In this document: in pieces, positions 14,609-21,331 of the stretch
Layout: the number at the start of each line of letters is the position of its first letter
How positions within the stretch are numbered: position 1 is the stretch's first letter
NCBI GenBank assembly: GCA_910578175.1
Contig: CAJTPF010000031.1
Coordinates: 1 to 21,331 of the forward strand
Length of the DNA: 21,331 bases
Reading direction: 5' to 3'
Source of the DNA: an uncultured Lachnospiraceae bacterium
GTDB lineage: Bacteria; Bacillota; Clostridia; Lachnospirales; Lachnospiraceae
The notes under the pieces: generated by a model
What the model was told of the DNA's origin: nothing
Databases searched by the model: none
Seen by the model: only the letters and a program-made list of their open reading frames with translations
Made by a program: the position numbers and the translations under genes

Positions 14609-15544
14609 ATGAATAACAGAGTATACGGAGTCATAGGAATATCATCAGTTATGGCAAACTGGAACGCAGATTTTTCCGGATATCCAAAAGCGACAGCAGG
14701 CGGAGAAGTATTTGGAAGTGATAAGGCATTAAAATATCCGATGAAAAAGATGTGGGAAGATAATGGTGAGAAAGTGTTGTATATTAAGTCTATAAAGACA
14801 GATGAGGGAAAATATAATCCGAGGACGTTAAAAGAGCGTTACGAACATATCTTTAATGAAATATTGGATAAAAATAAGAATAATCTGGATATTTTGAGAA
14901 AATTGTTTCAGGCTGTGGATGTGAAAAATTTTGGCGCCACATTTGCGGAAGCCGGTGCCAATTTTTCCATTACCGGAGCAGTTCAGATTGGGCAGGGATT
15001 TAACAAGTATAAAGATTCCGAATCCCAGGTTCAGAATATTCTTTCTCCGTTCCAGGATTCGAAAGCTACAGAAAAAAACAAAAATAATGAAGAGGCCAAA
15101 AATACCACGCTTGGAACAAAGATCGTAAGTGATGAGGCTCATTATTTTTATCCGTTTACGATCAATCCCAAAGCGTATAACGAATTTATAGAGATGGGAG
15201 TAACAGAAGGATATACAGAGGAGGATTATGAAAAATTCAAAGATGCGGCACTGACATCTGCAACCTATTTTGTAACAAATTCCAAGGTGGGCTGTGAAAA
15301 CGAATTTGCGTTGTTCATAGAGACGGACGGGGATTTATATTTACCGAATCTGGACAAGTATATAGGATTTACAAAAGGCGGAGAAAAGAATAACATTCAT
15401 ATAAATTGTGCAGAACTGTTGCATGATGTAAGCGACAGGATTCACAAAATTGAGATTTATTATAATCCATATACAACAGTGGTGGATACTGAAATTGTGG
15501 ATATTACCTATTATAATATATTTACAAAACAGGTGATTCAATAA
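14609..15544 (+). CDS. cas7: Type I-B Cascade backbone subunit Cas7 (Csh2-like)
   Basis: The protein has 311 residues. ATG 14609 is six bases after GGAGG (14598-14602); the earlier in-frame ATG 14603 touches the ribosome binding site and is unlikely. Several copies of Cas7 coat the spacer part of the crRNA and kink it every sixth base. The Csh2 features are VYGVIGISSVMANWNADFSGYP at the start, VDVKNFGATFAEAGANFSITGAVQIGQG (about 109-136, with the conserved FGATFA), DEAHYFYPFTINP in the middle and KIEIYYNPYT near the end. A lysine- and asparagine-rich insert at about 150-170 (ATEKNKNNEEAKN) is probably a flexible thumb-like loop. It sits 23 bases after cas8b and 21 before cas5. Confidence 0.93.
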   Translation: MNNRVYGVIGISSVMANWNADFSGYPKATAGGEVFGSDKALKYPMKKMWEDNGEKVLYIKSIKTDEGKYNPRTLKERYEHIFNEILDKNKNNLDILRKLFQAVDVKNFGATFAEAGANFSITGAVQIGQGFNKYKDSESQVQNILSPFQDSKATEKNKNNEEAKNTTLGTKIVSDEAHYFYPFTINPKAYNEFIEMGVTEGYTEEDYEKFKDAALTSATYFVTNSKVGCENEFALFIETDGDLYLPNLDKYIGFTKGGEKNNIHINCAELLHDVSDRIHKIEIYYNPYTTVVDTEIVDITYYNIFTKQVIQ

Positions 15545-15565
15545 TCGTGAAAGGCTGGTAGGTAT

Positions 15566-16327
15566 ATGGATATATTGAGATTTACGTTAAGCGGCAGACA
15601 GGCTTTTTTTAAAAAGCCTGATGTAAACGCCTATTACTATTTTACCTATGGGCAGATCCACAAGGTTGCCCTGACAGGTCTGTTTGGCGCAGTTCTTGGC
15701 TATGGCGGTTATAATGCTATGGTAATGAAAGATAAAAAAAATAAAGGCGGTTACCCGGAGTTTTATGAACGGTTAAAGGATATCCGGATATCAATCCTTC
15801 CAATCTGCAGAAAAGGTTCTTTTGATAAAAAAGTAGTAGAATTTAATAATTCGGTCGGATATGCCTCCCAGGAACAGGGAGGGAATCTGATCGTAAAACA
15901 GCAGTGGCTGGAAAAACCTAAATGGCAGATATATCTGGCAGTGGATTCCGGTGAAAGCAAGAAGATAGCCGATGCGCTGTTACATAAACGGTGTATATAT
16001 CTTCCATATCTGGGAAGCAATGATCATCCGGCGGATATTTCCGATGTTTATATGATATCCGGCGAGCCGGAACCTTATCCGGCTTATATCAGCAGTATGT
16101 ATATAAAACAATATGTGGAAACCGATATGCAGGATGAAGATGATGAATGGTTTAAGTATGAGGAAATGCTTCCAATCGGTCTTGATAAGGAACTGAATAT
16201 GTATGTGTTTGAAAAAATGGCTTTTTCGGATATGAAGGTATTGAGTTGTAATTCTGACAGTGTTTTTAAAATACGAGATGATCATTCAGAAACAGAGGAA
16301 CAGAATCTGAATATTATGTTTTTTTAG
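15566..16327 (+). CDS. cas5b: Type I-B Cascade subunit Cas5
   Basis: The protein has 253 residues. ATG 15566 follows the weak site GGTAGG. Cas5 caps the 5' handle of the crRNA and contacts Cas8 in Cascade. The N-terminal RAMP strand and following segment are typical of type I-B Cas5: LRFTLSGRQAFFKKPDVNAYYYFTY (4-28), then IHKVALTGLFGAVLGYGGY with a glycine-rich turn. A central segment, HKRCIYLPYLGSNDHPADIS, carries the conserved P-Y-L-G-x-N-x-x-P motif. The acidic C-terminal third is less conserved. It is followed 30 bases later by cas3 and belongs to the effector transcript. Confidence 0.93.
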   Translation: MDILRFTLSGRQAFFKKPDVNAYYYFTYGQIHKVALTGLFGAVLGYGGYNAMVMKDKKNKGGYPEFYERLKDIRISILPICRKGSFDKKVVEFNNSVGYASQEQGGNLIVKQQWLEKPKWQIYLAVDSGESKKIADALLHKRCIYLPYLGSNDHPADISDVYMISGEPEPYPAYISSMYIKQYVETDMQDEDDEWFKYEEMLPIGLDKELNMYVFEKMAFSDMKVLSCNSDSVFKIRDDHSETEEQNLNIMFF

Positions 16328-16357
16328 AATAAATGGATAAACAGGGAGGATAAAAGA

Positions 16358-18931
16358 TTGAAAGATTATTCGATTGTAAATATAGAAGAAGTGATTAAAA
16401 TAAACAGTAAAGGTTTAGGAGAAGCAGAGATTTTAGCTCATACCGCTGACGGCAGGAAAAGCGAGACATTATCCGAACATACCGCTCTCAGCGTAAAATA
16501 TCTGAAACGCTTACTGGAAGAAAGAAAGCTGAAACTGATCGTGGATCGTCTGACGGATGAATTTTTTTCCGAAACCGAAACCAGAATGAAATCCGTCTTT
16601 AAAAAGCTGCTTGCAAATGTGATCGTCTTTCATGATTTTGGAAAAATCAATCCCTTTTATCAGAGAAATATTCTTTATAATAAAACGTTTCCAACATTTA
16701 ATATCGAGTGTTTGGATGGAAACAAACACTCGATGTTATCTTCTGTTATATATTTCGACTATTTTATAAATGAAGTCAATCAGGAAGAACTGACTGAGCC
16801 GGAAAAAAGAAAGCTAAAATATTTTGTATTTTTGAACAGCTATATTATTTCCAGACACCATTCGGATTTGGATGGTAATGGAAAAGAAAAAAAATATCTG
16901 GATGTCTATTATAGAAGTTTTATAGATAGTAATGCAGTTAAAAAAATTTTGGATGCAATCAATAGAGGAGAATTTTCAGAACTATATTCCGGACCGTTTT
17001 TAAGTAAGAAAAATTATAAGCAAATGATAAAAAACAGTAAGGATGTTTTTTTTCAGTCGTTTGAAGAATCAAGGCATAAAAAGGTATCTATATATGTTTA
17101 TGCGTATGTCAGGTTTTTATATTCCCTTTTAATATCCTGTGATTATTATGCCACCAGTGAGTATAATACCGGTATGGAAATCCGGGATTATGGAAATCTG
17201 GATGAAATCCATCATATCAATCAGGTGTATGAAAATACGGAGAGGACACGTCGTATACGAAAACATGAGCATTTAAATGATGATGGAAAAGATATTAATT
17301 ATTTAAGAAATGAAATGTTTCTGGAGTGCGAGAAAAATCTGATTCGGAATAAGGATAAAAAGATTTTTTTTCTGGAAGCTCCTACTGGGAGCGGAAAGAG
17401 CAATATGTCCGTAAATGTGAGTTTAAAGCTTTTAGATGATAAAATACAGAAAATTATTTATGTATATCCCTTTAATACATTGATCGAACAGAATCTTCAG
17501 AGTCTGACAGAAATATTTAAAGGCAGTCATGTTATGGATCAGGTAGCTGTCATTAATTCCATTCATCCGATAAACAGAGATAAAAATGAAATTGAACATT
17601 TAAAAGATCAGGAAGATGAAGATAAGTTTTACCAAAAAATATTGCTTGACAGGCAGTTTTTGAATTATCCTTTTATTCTGACGACTCATGTGAATCTGTT
17701 TGATATTATGTTTGGCTGTTCCAAAGAATCTGCCATTAGTTTTTATCAGCTGTCCAATAGTGTGATTGTACTGGATGAGATTCAAAGTTATAAAAATGAT
17801 ATTTGGACAGAGATTATGTATTTTTTGCAATGTTTTTCAGATGTATTGAATTTAAAGGTGGTCATAATGTCTGCAACTCTTCCGAAAATGGATTATCTGA
17901 CAGAGATAAATAATGGTGTGGTCTCTCTGATCACTGACAGAACGCGTTATTTTGAAGATAAACGGTTTAAGGACAGGGTTAAAATTTCCTTTGAATTGTT
18001 GAATTGTTCTGTTGATTTTGAGAAACTGGCAAGGCATATGATGAATCATTCCGGCAGGGATAGGAATATCTTAGTGGAATTTATAAAAAAAGATTCGGCA
18101 TATAAGTTTTTTGATTTTCTAAATGATAATTATGGCTGTGAAATTAAAATTTATTGTTTGACCGGTGATTATAATCAGGCTGACAGGGAGAAAATTTTGA
18201 AGGAAATCTGTTCATCGAAAGGGAATATTCTGGTAGCCACCCAGGTGGTAGAAGCCGGCGTGGATATCGATATGGATATTGGATATAAAGATATCAGTAA
18301 ACTGGATAGTGAAGAGCAGTTTCTTGGAAGGATCAACCGAAATTATAAAAGTGGTTTTGGCATGGCATACTTTTTTCAAATGGATAGTACCGGCAAAATT
18401 TATAAGTATGATTTTCGGATTGAACCGGAATATTCTATTGTGGAACCTGAGATGCAGGAAATACTTTTGAACAAAGAGTTTGATAGATATTATCAGAAAA
18501 TTTTAAAAAGGATAAAAGAATCCCGCAATATGCGTTTGGACGAGAAAGGAATCAATGCATTTATGGAAGACGTAAAAAATCTATATTTTTATGAAATTCA
18601 AAAAAGAATGAAATTGATCGAAGAAGATGAATGGCATATTTCGGTGTTTATTTCAAGAGTGATCACGTTATCAGATGGAGCAGTGATCAACGGTGATGAT
18701 GTCTGGGAAGCGTATAAAAGCCTGCTTTCGGATAATGAAATGGATTATGCAAAAAAACAGGTAAAGTTATCGGATATAAAATGTAAATTTAATTATTTTA
18801 TATTTAAAGTAAAACGGGATTGTAATTTTAATTATAATGATAGAATTGGTGAATTATATTTTCTGCGGGATGGTGAGAAGTATTTAACAAAGGGATATCT
18901 GGATATGGATATTCCGTCTCTATTCGTTTAA
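16358..18931 (+). CDS. cas3: CRISPR-associated nuclease-helicase Cas3 (HD plus DExD/H)
   Basis: The protein has 857 residues from TTG 16358, with GGGAGG at 16344-16349 eight bases upstream. Cas3 is recruited by DNA-bound Cascade and degrades the target. The HD nuclease is N-terminal: His41 in SEHTALS, His92-Asp93 in VFHDFGK, His124 in KHSMLSS and His167-His168 in ISRHHSD. The SF2 helicase follows: Walker A APTGSGKS (341-348), DEIQ (473-476), SAT (505-507), VATQVVEAGVDID (626-638) and the arginine-finger motif QFLGRINRN (654-662). HD before helicase is the usual Cas3 order, and all catalytic residues appear intact, so interference should be functional. The next gene starts 270 bases later, after a tandem duplication, suggesting the adaptation genes have their own control. 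Confidence 0.96.
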   Translation: MKDYSIVNIEEVIKINSKGLGEAEILAHTADGRKSETLSEHTALSVKYLKRLLEERKLKLIVDRLTDEFFSETETRMKSVFKKLLANVIVFHDFGKINPFYQRNILYNKTFPTFNIECLDGNKHSMLSSVIYFDYFINEVNQEELTEPEKRKLKYFVFLNSYIISRHHSDLDGNGKEKKYLDVYYRSFIDSNAVKKILDAINRGEFSELYSGPFLSKKNYKQMIKNSKDVFFQSFEESRHKKVSIYVYAYVRFLYSLLISCDYYATSEYNTGMEIRDYGNLDEIHHINQVYENTERTRRIRKHEHLNDDGKDINYLRNEMFLECEKNLIRNKDKKIFFLEAPTGSGKSNMSVNVSLKLLDDKIQKIIYVYPFNTLIEQNLQSLTEIFKGSHVMDQVAVINSIHPINRDKNEIEHLKDQEDEDKFYQKILLDRQFLNYPFILTTHVNLFDIMFGCSKESAISFYQLSNSVIVLDEIQSYKNDIWTEIMYFLQCFSDVLNLKVVIMSATLPKMDYLTEINNGVVSLITDRTRYFEDKRFKDRVKISFELLNCSVDFEKLARHMMNHSGRDRNILVEFIKKDSAYKFFDFLNDNYGCEIKIYCLTGDYNQADREKILKEICSSKGNILVATQVVEAGVDIDMDIGYKDISKLDSEEQFLGRINRNYKSGFGMAYFFQMDSTGKIYKYDFRIEPEYSIVEPEMQEILLNKEFDRYYQKILKRIKESRNMRLDEKGINAFMEDVKNLYFYEIQKRMKLIEEDEWHISVFISRVITLSDGAVINGDDVWEAYKSLLSDNEMDYAKKQVKLSDIKCKFNYFIFKVKRDCNFNYNDRIGELYFLRDGEKYLTKGYLDMDIPSLFV

Positions 18932-18994
18932 GATCATTCGTTTGTGTTAAAATGTTCAGGAATTTCTGCAGGAAGCGTCAACTTTAAAAATAGA

Positions 18995-19199
18995 AGATTG
19001 AAAGAAATCATGACAGAAAGGAATATTTGCAGACTGCTCTTTCTCAACCTTTTTATTTGGGCAGTATCACAGACAAGTCTGAGATATGCAAGGGTATAAG
19101 GTTGAAATAATTATCAAAAGAAGAGATTACAAAGCTCCTTCTTTTCAACCTTTTTATTTGGGCAGTATCACAGACAAGTCTGTGATATGCAAGGGTATA
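18995..19199 (+). repeat. Imperfect tandem duplication with palindromic core before cas4
   Basis: Copy A (18995-19098) and copy B (19099-19199) are aligned along their whole length. Their last 55 bases (19044-19098 and 19145-19199) differ at a single base, while the first 46-49 bases of each copy are only loosely similar. Each core holds a dyad: TATCACAGAC and GTCTGTGATA around AA, perfect in copy B (19166-19187) and with one mismatch in copy A (19065-19086). Copy B also supplies the cas4 ribosome binding site AAGGG (19191-19195). Copy A has the same AAGGG followed by TTG-AAA-TAA. Outside this repeat the cas3-cas4 gap shows nothing I can name. Confidence 0.85.
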
Positions 19200-19201
19200 T
19201 A

Positions 19202-19696
19202 ATGAAAGTTAATGGTACATTGATGAATTATTATTTTCACTGTAAACGACAGTGTTTTCTGCATGGCAACAGAATTAATCTGGAAGATAACAGTGAAAAT
19301 GTTAAGATTGGAAAAGCTTTGCATGAGGCGAAATTATCCGATGATAAAAGTGCGGAATTAGAAATTGATAATATCAAGATCGATAAAATTTCAGCAGAAT
19401 ATTTAACAGAGATTAAAAAATCAGATGCAGATGAAACAGCCAGTAAATGGCAGTTGTATTACTATTTGTATGTATTAAAATTGAAAGGGATTCAAAGAAA
19501 AGGAAAACTGCAATTTTTTGAGAAGAACAAACAGGAAAGCAGAACGTTGATCATAGAACTGACTCCTGAGATTGAAGTACAGCTGCTGGAATATGTCAGA
19601 GATATCGAATCATTAATTGAGTCTAATGATTTACCGCCGGTACTTCATAAAAAACAGTGTTCGAAGTGTGCATATTATGAGTATTGTTATATTTAA
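19202..19696 (+). CDS. cas4: CRISPR adaptation nuclease Cas4
   Basis: The protein has 164 residues from ATG 19202, with AAGGG six bases upstream. The in-frame ATG 19187 lies inside the duplicated palindrome and is unlikely. Cas4 is a PD-(D/E)xK Fe-S exonuclease that trims prespacers and selects their PAM end before Cas1-Cas2 integration. Features: Cys14 and Cys18 in FHCKRQCFLHGNRI, IGKALHE with His41, acidic residue(s) in EIDNIKIDKI, LTEIKKSD with Glu70 and Lys72, Gln84 in the QLYYYLY helix, and the C-terminal Cys153-x2-Cys156-x5-Cys162. These give the four cysteines for a 4Fe-4S cluster plus one. Length is normal. cas1 follows 38 bases later. Confidence 0.95.
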   Translation: MKVNGTLMNYYFHCKRQCFLHGNRINLEDNSENVKIGKALHEAKLSDDKSAELEIDNIKIDKISAEYLTEIKKSDADETASKWQLYYYLYVLKLKGIQRKGKLQFFEKNKQESRTLIIELTPEIEVQLLEYVRDIESLIESNDLPPVLHKKQCSKCAYYEYCYI

Positions 19697-19734
19697 TAGT
19701 TTTATCGATTAATCTGCAAAAGGGAGGAAACCAT

Positions 19735-20733
19735 ATGGGAAGTACCAGATATATAATGTCTATGGGAGAACTGACTAGAAAGGATAATTCATTATGCTTT
19801 CGAAAAGATGGAAAAAATGTATACATTCCAATAGAAAATACAAAAGAAATATATTGTTTAAATGAAGTGAGTATTAACTCTAAATTACTGGATTTTTTGT
19901 CGCAAAATAATGTTGTAGTCCATTTTTTTAATTATTATGAAGGATATAGCGGAACCTTTTATCCAAGAAATCAATATAACAGCGGAAGGTTACTGGTTCG
20001 GCAGGTTCATGCTTTTGAGACATCAAGACTGGTGATAGCAAAAGCAATCGTGAAGGGCATCGGTTTAAATATTTATGAAGTGCTCTATCATTATTATAAA
20101 CATGATAAACCGGAAGTGAAAGCGGTGGTTGACTGGATTAGAAAAGAATTTTATACGAAAGTTGACCGGGCCGAAAATATTAAAGAGGTAATGGCCGTAG
20201 AAGGTGAAGTATGGCTTCGGTTTTATGGTTCATTTGAATATTTTTTGCCTGAAGAATTTGTAATGAATAAAAGAGTAAAGCGGCCGCCGGACAATCCGAT
20301 GAACGCTTTGGTTTCTTTCGGAAACTCTTTGCTATATTCAAAAACAATATCTGCAATTTATCATACTCACCTGGATCAGAGGATCAGTTTTTTGCATGAG
20401 CCATCGGAAGGACGGTTTTCATTAAGCCTTGATATAAGTGAAGTTTTTAAACCTATCATTGTATTTCGAACAATATTTGATCTGGTGAATAACAGAAGAT
20501 TACAGGTTGAAAAACATTTCGAAAAAAAGGTGAATTATTGTATTTTGAATGATGAAGGTCGCAAAGTATTCGTAGAGGCATTTGAAAAACGAATGGAAAC
20601 AGTTTTTTTAAACAATCGATTAAAAAGGAAGGTATCTTATCGCACTGCGATTAAATTGGATTGTTATAAATTGATTAAATTTATTTTAGAAGACAGGGAG
20701 TTTGTTCCTTTTTCATTAAAGGAGGGAATGTGA
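19735..20733 (+). CDS. cas1: CRISPR-associated integrase Cas1 (type I-B)
   Basis: The protein has 332 residues from ATG 19735, with AGGGAGG at 19721-19727 seven bases upstream. Upstream in-frame codons from 19684 overlap cas4 and are not needed. Cas1 with Cas2 inserts new spacers at the leader end of the array. The N-terminal beta domain (YIMSMGELTRKDNSLCFRK; NNVVVHFFNYYEGYSGTFYPR) and C-terminal helical domain are complete. Metal-binding residues are Glu156 in AVEGE, His221 in FLHEPSEGRFSL and Asp233 or Glu236 in LDISEVFKP. The LHEP...DISEVFKP pattern is the I-B variant of the LHe...LDl-E-FRP motif. The stop codon overlaps the cas2 start. Confidence 0.97.
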   Translation: MGSTRYIMSMGELTRKDNSLCFRKDGKNVYIPIENTKEIYCLNEVSINSKLLDFLSQNNVVVHFFNYYEGYSGTFYPRNQYNSGRLLVRQVHAFETSRLVIAKAIVKGIGLNIYEVLYHYYKHDKPEVKAVVDWIRKEFYTKVDRAENIKEVMAVEGEVWLRFYGSFEYFLPEEFVMNKRVKRPPDNPMNALVSFGNSLLYSKTISAIYHTHLDQRISFLHEPSEGRFSLSLDISEVFKPIIVFRTIFDLVNNRRLQVEKHFEKKVNYCILNDEGRKVFVEAFEKRMETVFLNNRLKRKVSYRTAIKLDCYKLIKFILEDREFVPFSLKEGM

Positions 20734-21026
20734 TGTCGAAGAAAAATTTGAATTATAATTATGCTTTCGTTTTTTATGATGTGAATGAAAAAAGAGTTCA
20801 GAAAGTATTTAAGGTTTGTAAAAAGTATCTGTCACATTATCAGAATTCTGTTTTTCGCGGAGATATTACACCATCAAAATTAATTGCACTTAAAGAAGAT
20901 TTAAAGAAGACCATAAATGAAAAGGAGGATTTTGTCTGTATTATAAAAGTTTTAAATTCAGGTTTATTTGGTGAAGAAACATTAGGAGGAAAGACGAAAG
21001 AAACAGGAGAACAGTTGATTTTGTGA
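20733..21026 (+). CDS. cas2: CRISPR-associated protein Cas2
   Basis: The protein has 97 residues. ATG 20733 shares its A with the cas1 stop (TGATG), and GGAGGG at 20721-20726 gives six-base spacing. Cas2 forms the dimer that bridges two Cas1 dimers and sets the prespacer length. The ferredoxin-like fold is seen in YAFVFYDVNEKRVQKVFKVCKKYL, with the conserved Asp16 after the first strand, and in HYQNSVFRGDITPSKLIALKEDL with the typical Q-x-S-V-F-x-G pattern. It is the last gene of the locus and is followed by the array leader. Confidence 0.96.
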   Translation: MSKKNLNYNYAFVFYDVNEKRVQKVFKVCKKYLSHYQNSVFRGDITPSKLIALKEDLKKTINEKEDFVCIIKVLNSGLFGEETLGGKTKETGEQLIL

Positions 21027-21221
21027 ATATGGTCAGTGCTGCAATTATATTTTTGGAATTACCAGGTGCATGAATTGAAAATGATAGAAAATGCTGAAAA
21101 AATCGGATAGGAAAGGCACAAAACATATATGAGTGCTGCGGCTGGTAACAATTGAAGAGATATATTGAAAATATAGGGATTAAGGGGGATCGAAGGGGAA
21201 GAAGATGCTGGAGAATCAGGG
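21027..21221 (+). promoter_or_regulatory. CRISPR array leader
   Basis: About 195 AT- and purine-rich bases without a gene separate cas2 from the first repeat. AGTGCTGC occurs twice (21035-21042 and 21132-21139). The last 45 bases are G-rich. By position it should carry the array promoter and the integration signals read by Cas1-Cas2. No promoter could be assigned with confidence: TTGAAG at 21152-21157 and TATAGG at 21172-21177 are poor candidates. Confidence 0.6.
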
Positions 21222-21331
21222 ATTGAATAGAAACATAAGATGTATTTAAATATGTGTAGATTCTGTATAAATCCTCAAAGTGAGTGATTGAATAGAAACA
21301 TAAGATGTATTTAAATATACCAAGGCTTGCA
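21222..21331 (+). CRISPR. Start of a type I-B CRISPR array, truncated by the window
   Basis: Two identical 30-base repeats lie at 21222-21251 and 21287-21316, beginning ATTGAATAGAAACAT and ending ATGTATTTAAAT. The preceding G is shared by both copies and could belong to the repeat. The spacing is 65 bases, giving one complete 35-base spacer (21252-21286), and a second spacer begins at 21317. The 3' end matches the widespread clostridial/fusobacterial I-B repeat family. A 4-bp stem ACAT/ATGT lies before the expected 8-base handle ATTTAAAT. The first spacer matches nothing else I could find in the window. Confidence 0.92.

Noticed and set aside
15660..15667. Eight-base match of the leader guide (ACAAGGTT) inside cas5
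   Set aside because: It covers positions 2-9 only, position 1 mismatches, no further match follows and no sensible PAM is seen; it is likely chance.
18995..19199. The 55-base duplicated core before cas4 as a second CRISPR array
   Set aside because: The core is too long, only two copies exist, it is unlike the array repeat, and the similarity continues through the interval between copies, so it is a tandem duplication. A loose likeness of 18996-19010 to the repeat's 5' half needs gaps and lacks the handle.

Overview
The window reads as chromosomal DNA of an anaerobic Firmicute, most likely a Lachnospiraceae or other Clostridia member. This is inferred from strong AGGAGG-type ribosome binding sites, frequent TTG and GTG starts, AT-rich accessory genes beside less AT-rich housekeeping genes, a PanG-type ketopantoate reductase, and a clostridial type I-B CRISPR-Cas locus. 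All recognised genes are on the + strand.

Layout. (1) 1-2160: an AT-rich accessory stretch holding the tail of an unrecognised gene, a DUF1848 Fe-S protein and a GIY-YIG/DUF4357 protein. (2) 2198-5909: small accessory genes (DUF1905, DUF3788, a GNAT acetyltransferase, DUF4253 and a TPR-containing protein). (3) 5918-11561: a promoter, a leader with a hairpin over the first ribosome binding site, then panG-panB-panC-panD-coaBC and an alpha/beta hydrolase, closed by a clear intrinsic terminator. The pan genes take 2-ketoisovalerate and aspartate to pantothenate. CoaBC then converts 4'-phosphopantothenate to 4'-phosphopantetheine. Pantothenate kinase is not in the window. (4) 11562-21331: a complete type I-B CRISPR-Cas locus, cas6-cas8b-cas7-cas5-cas3 then cas4-cas1-cas2, followed by a leader and the first two repeats of an array that runs off the window.

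The most interesting part is the 450-base region in front of cas6. Just downstream of the cas promoter lies a degenerate CRISPR repeat (11756-11785). It is 23/30 identical to the array repeat, and its mini-stem and last 12 bases are intact. The sequence that follows it like a spacer matches DNA at 11681-11698, just upstream of the -35 box of the same promoter. The match is 16 of 18, the only two mismatches are at positions 6 and 12, and a TCA PAM-like triplet sits immediately 5'. Mismatches at every sixth position are the ones type I Cascade tolerates. The arrangement looks like a crRNA-like guide that lets Cascade repress its own operon (a CreR-type autorepressor), made from the leader of the mRNA it controls. 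The target lies in a 17-bp perfect palindrome, so the seed and PAM occur twice, back to back.

Other points of note: an internal AGGAGG and ATG in cas8b that would give a 140-residue Cas11-like small subunit; an imperfect tandem duplication of about 100 bp with a 10-bp dyad in front of cas4; and a 7-bp hairpin that hides the panG ribosome binding site.
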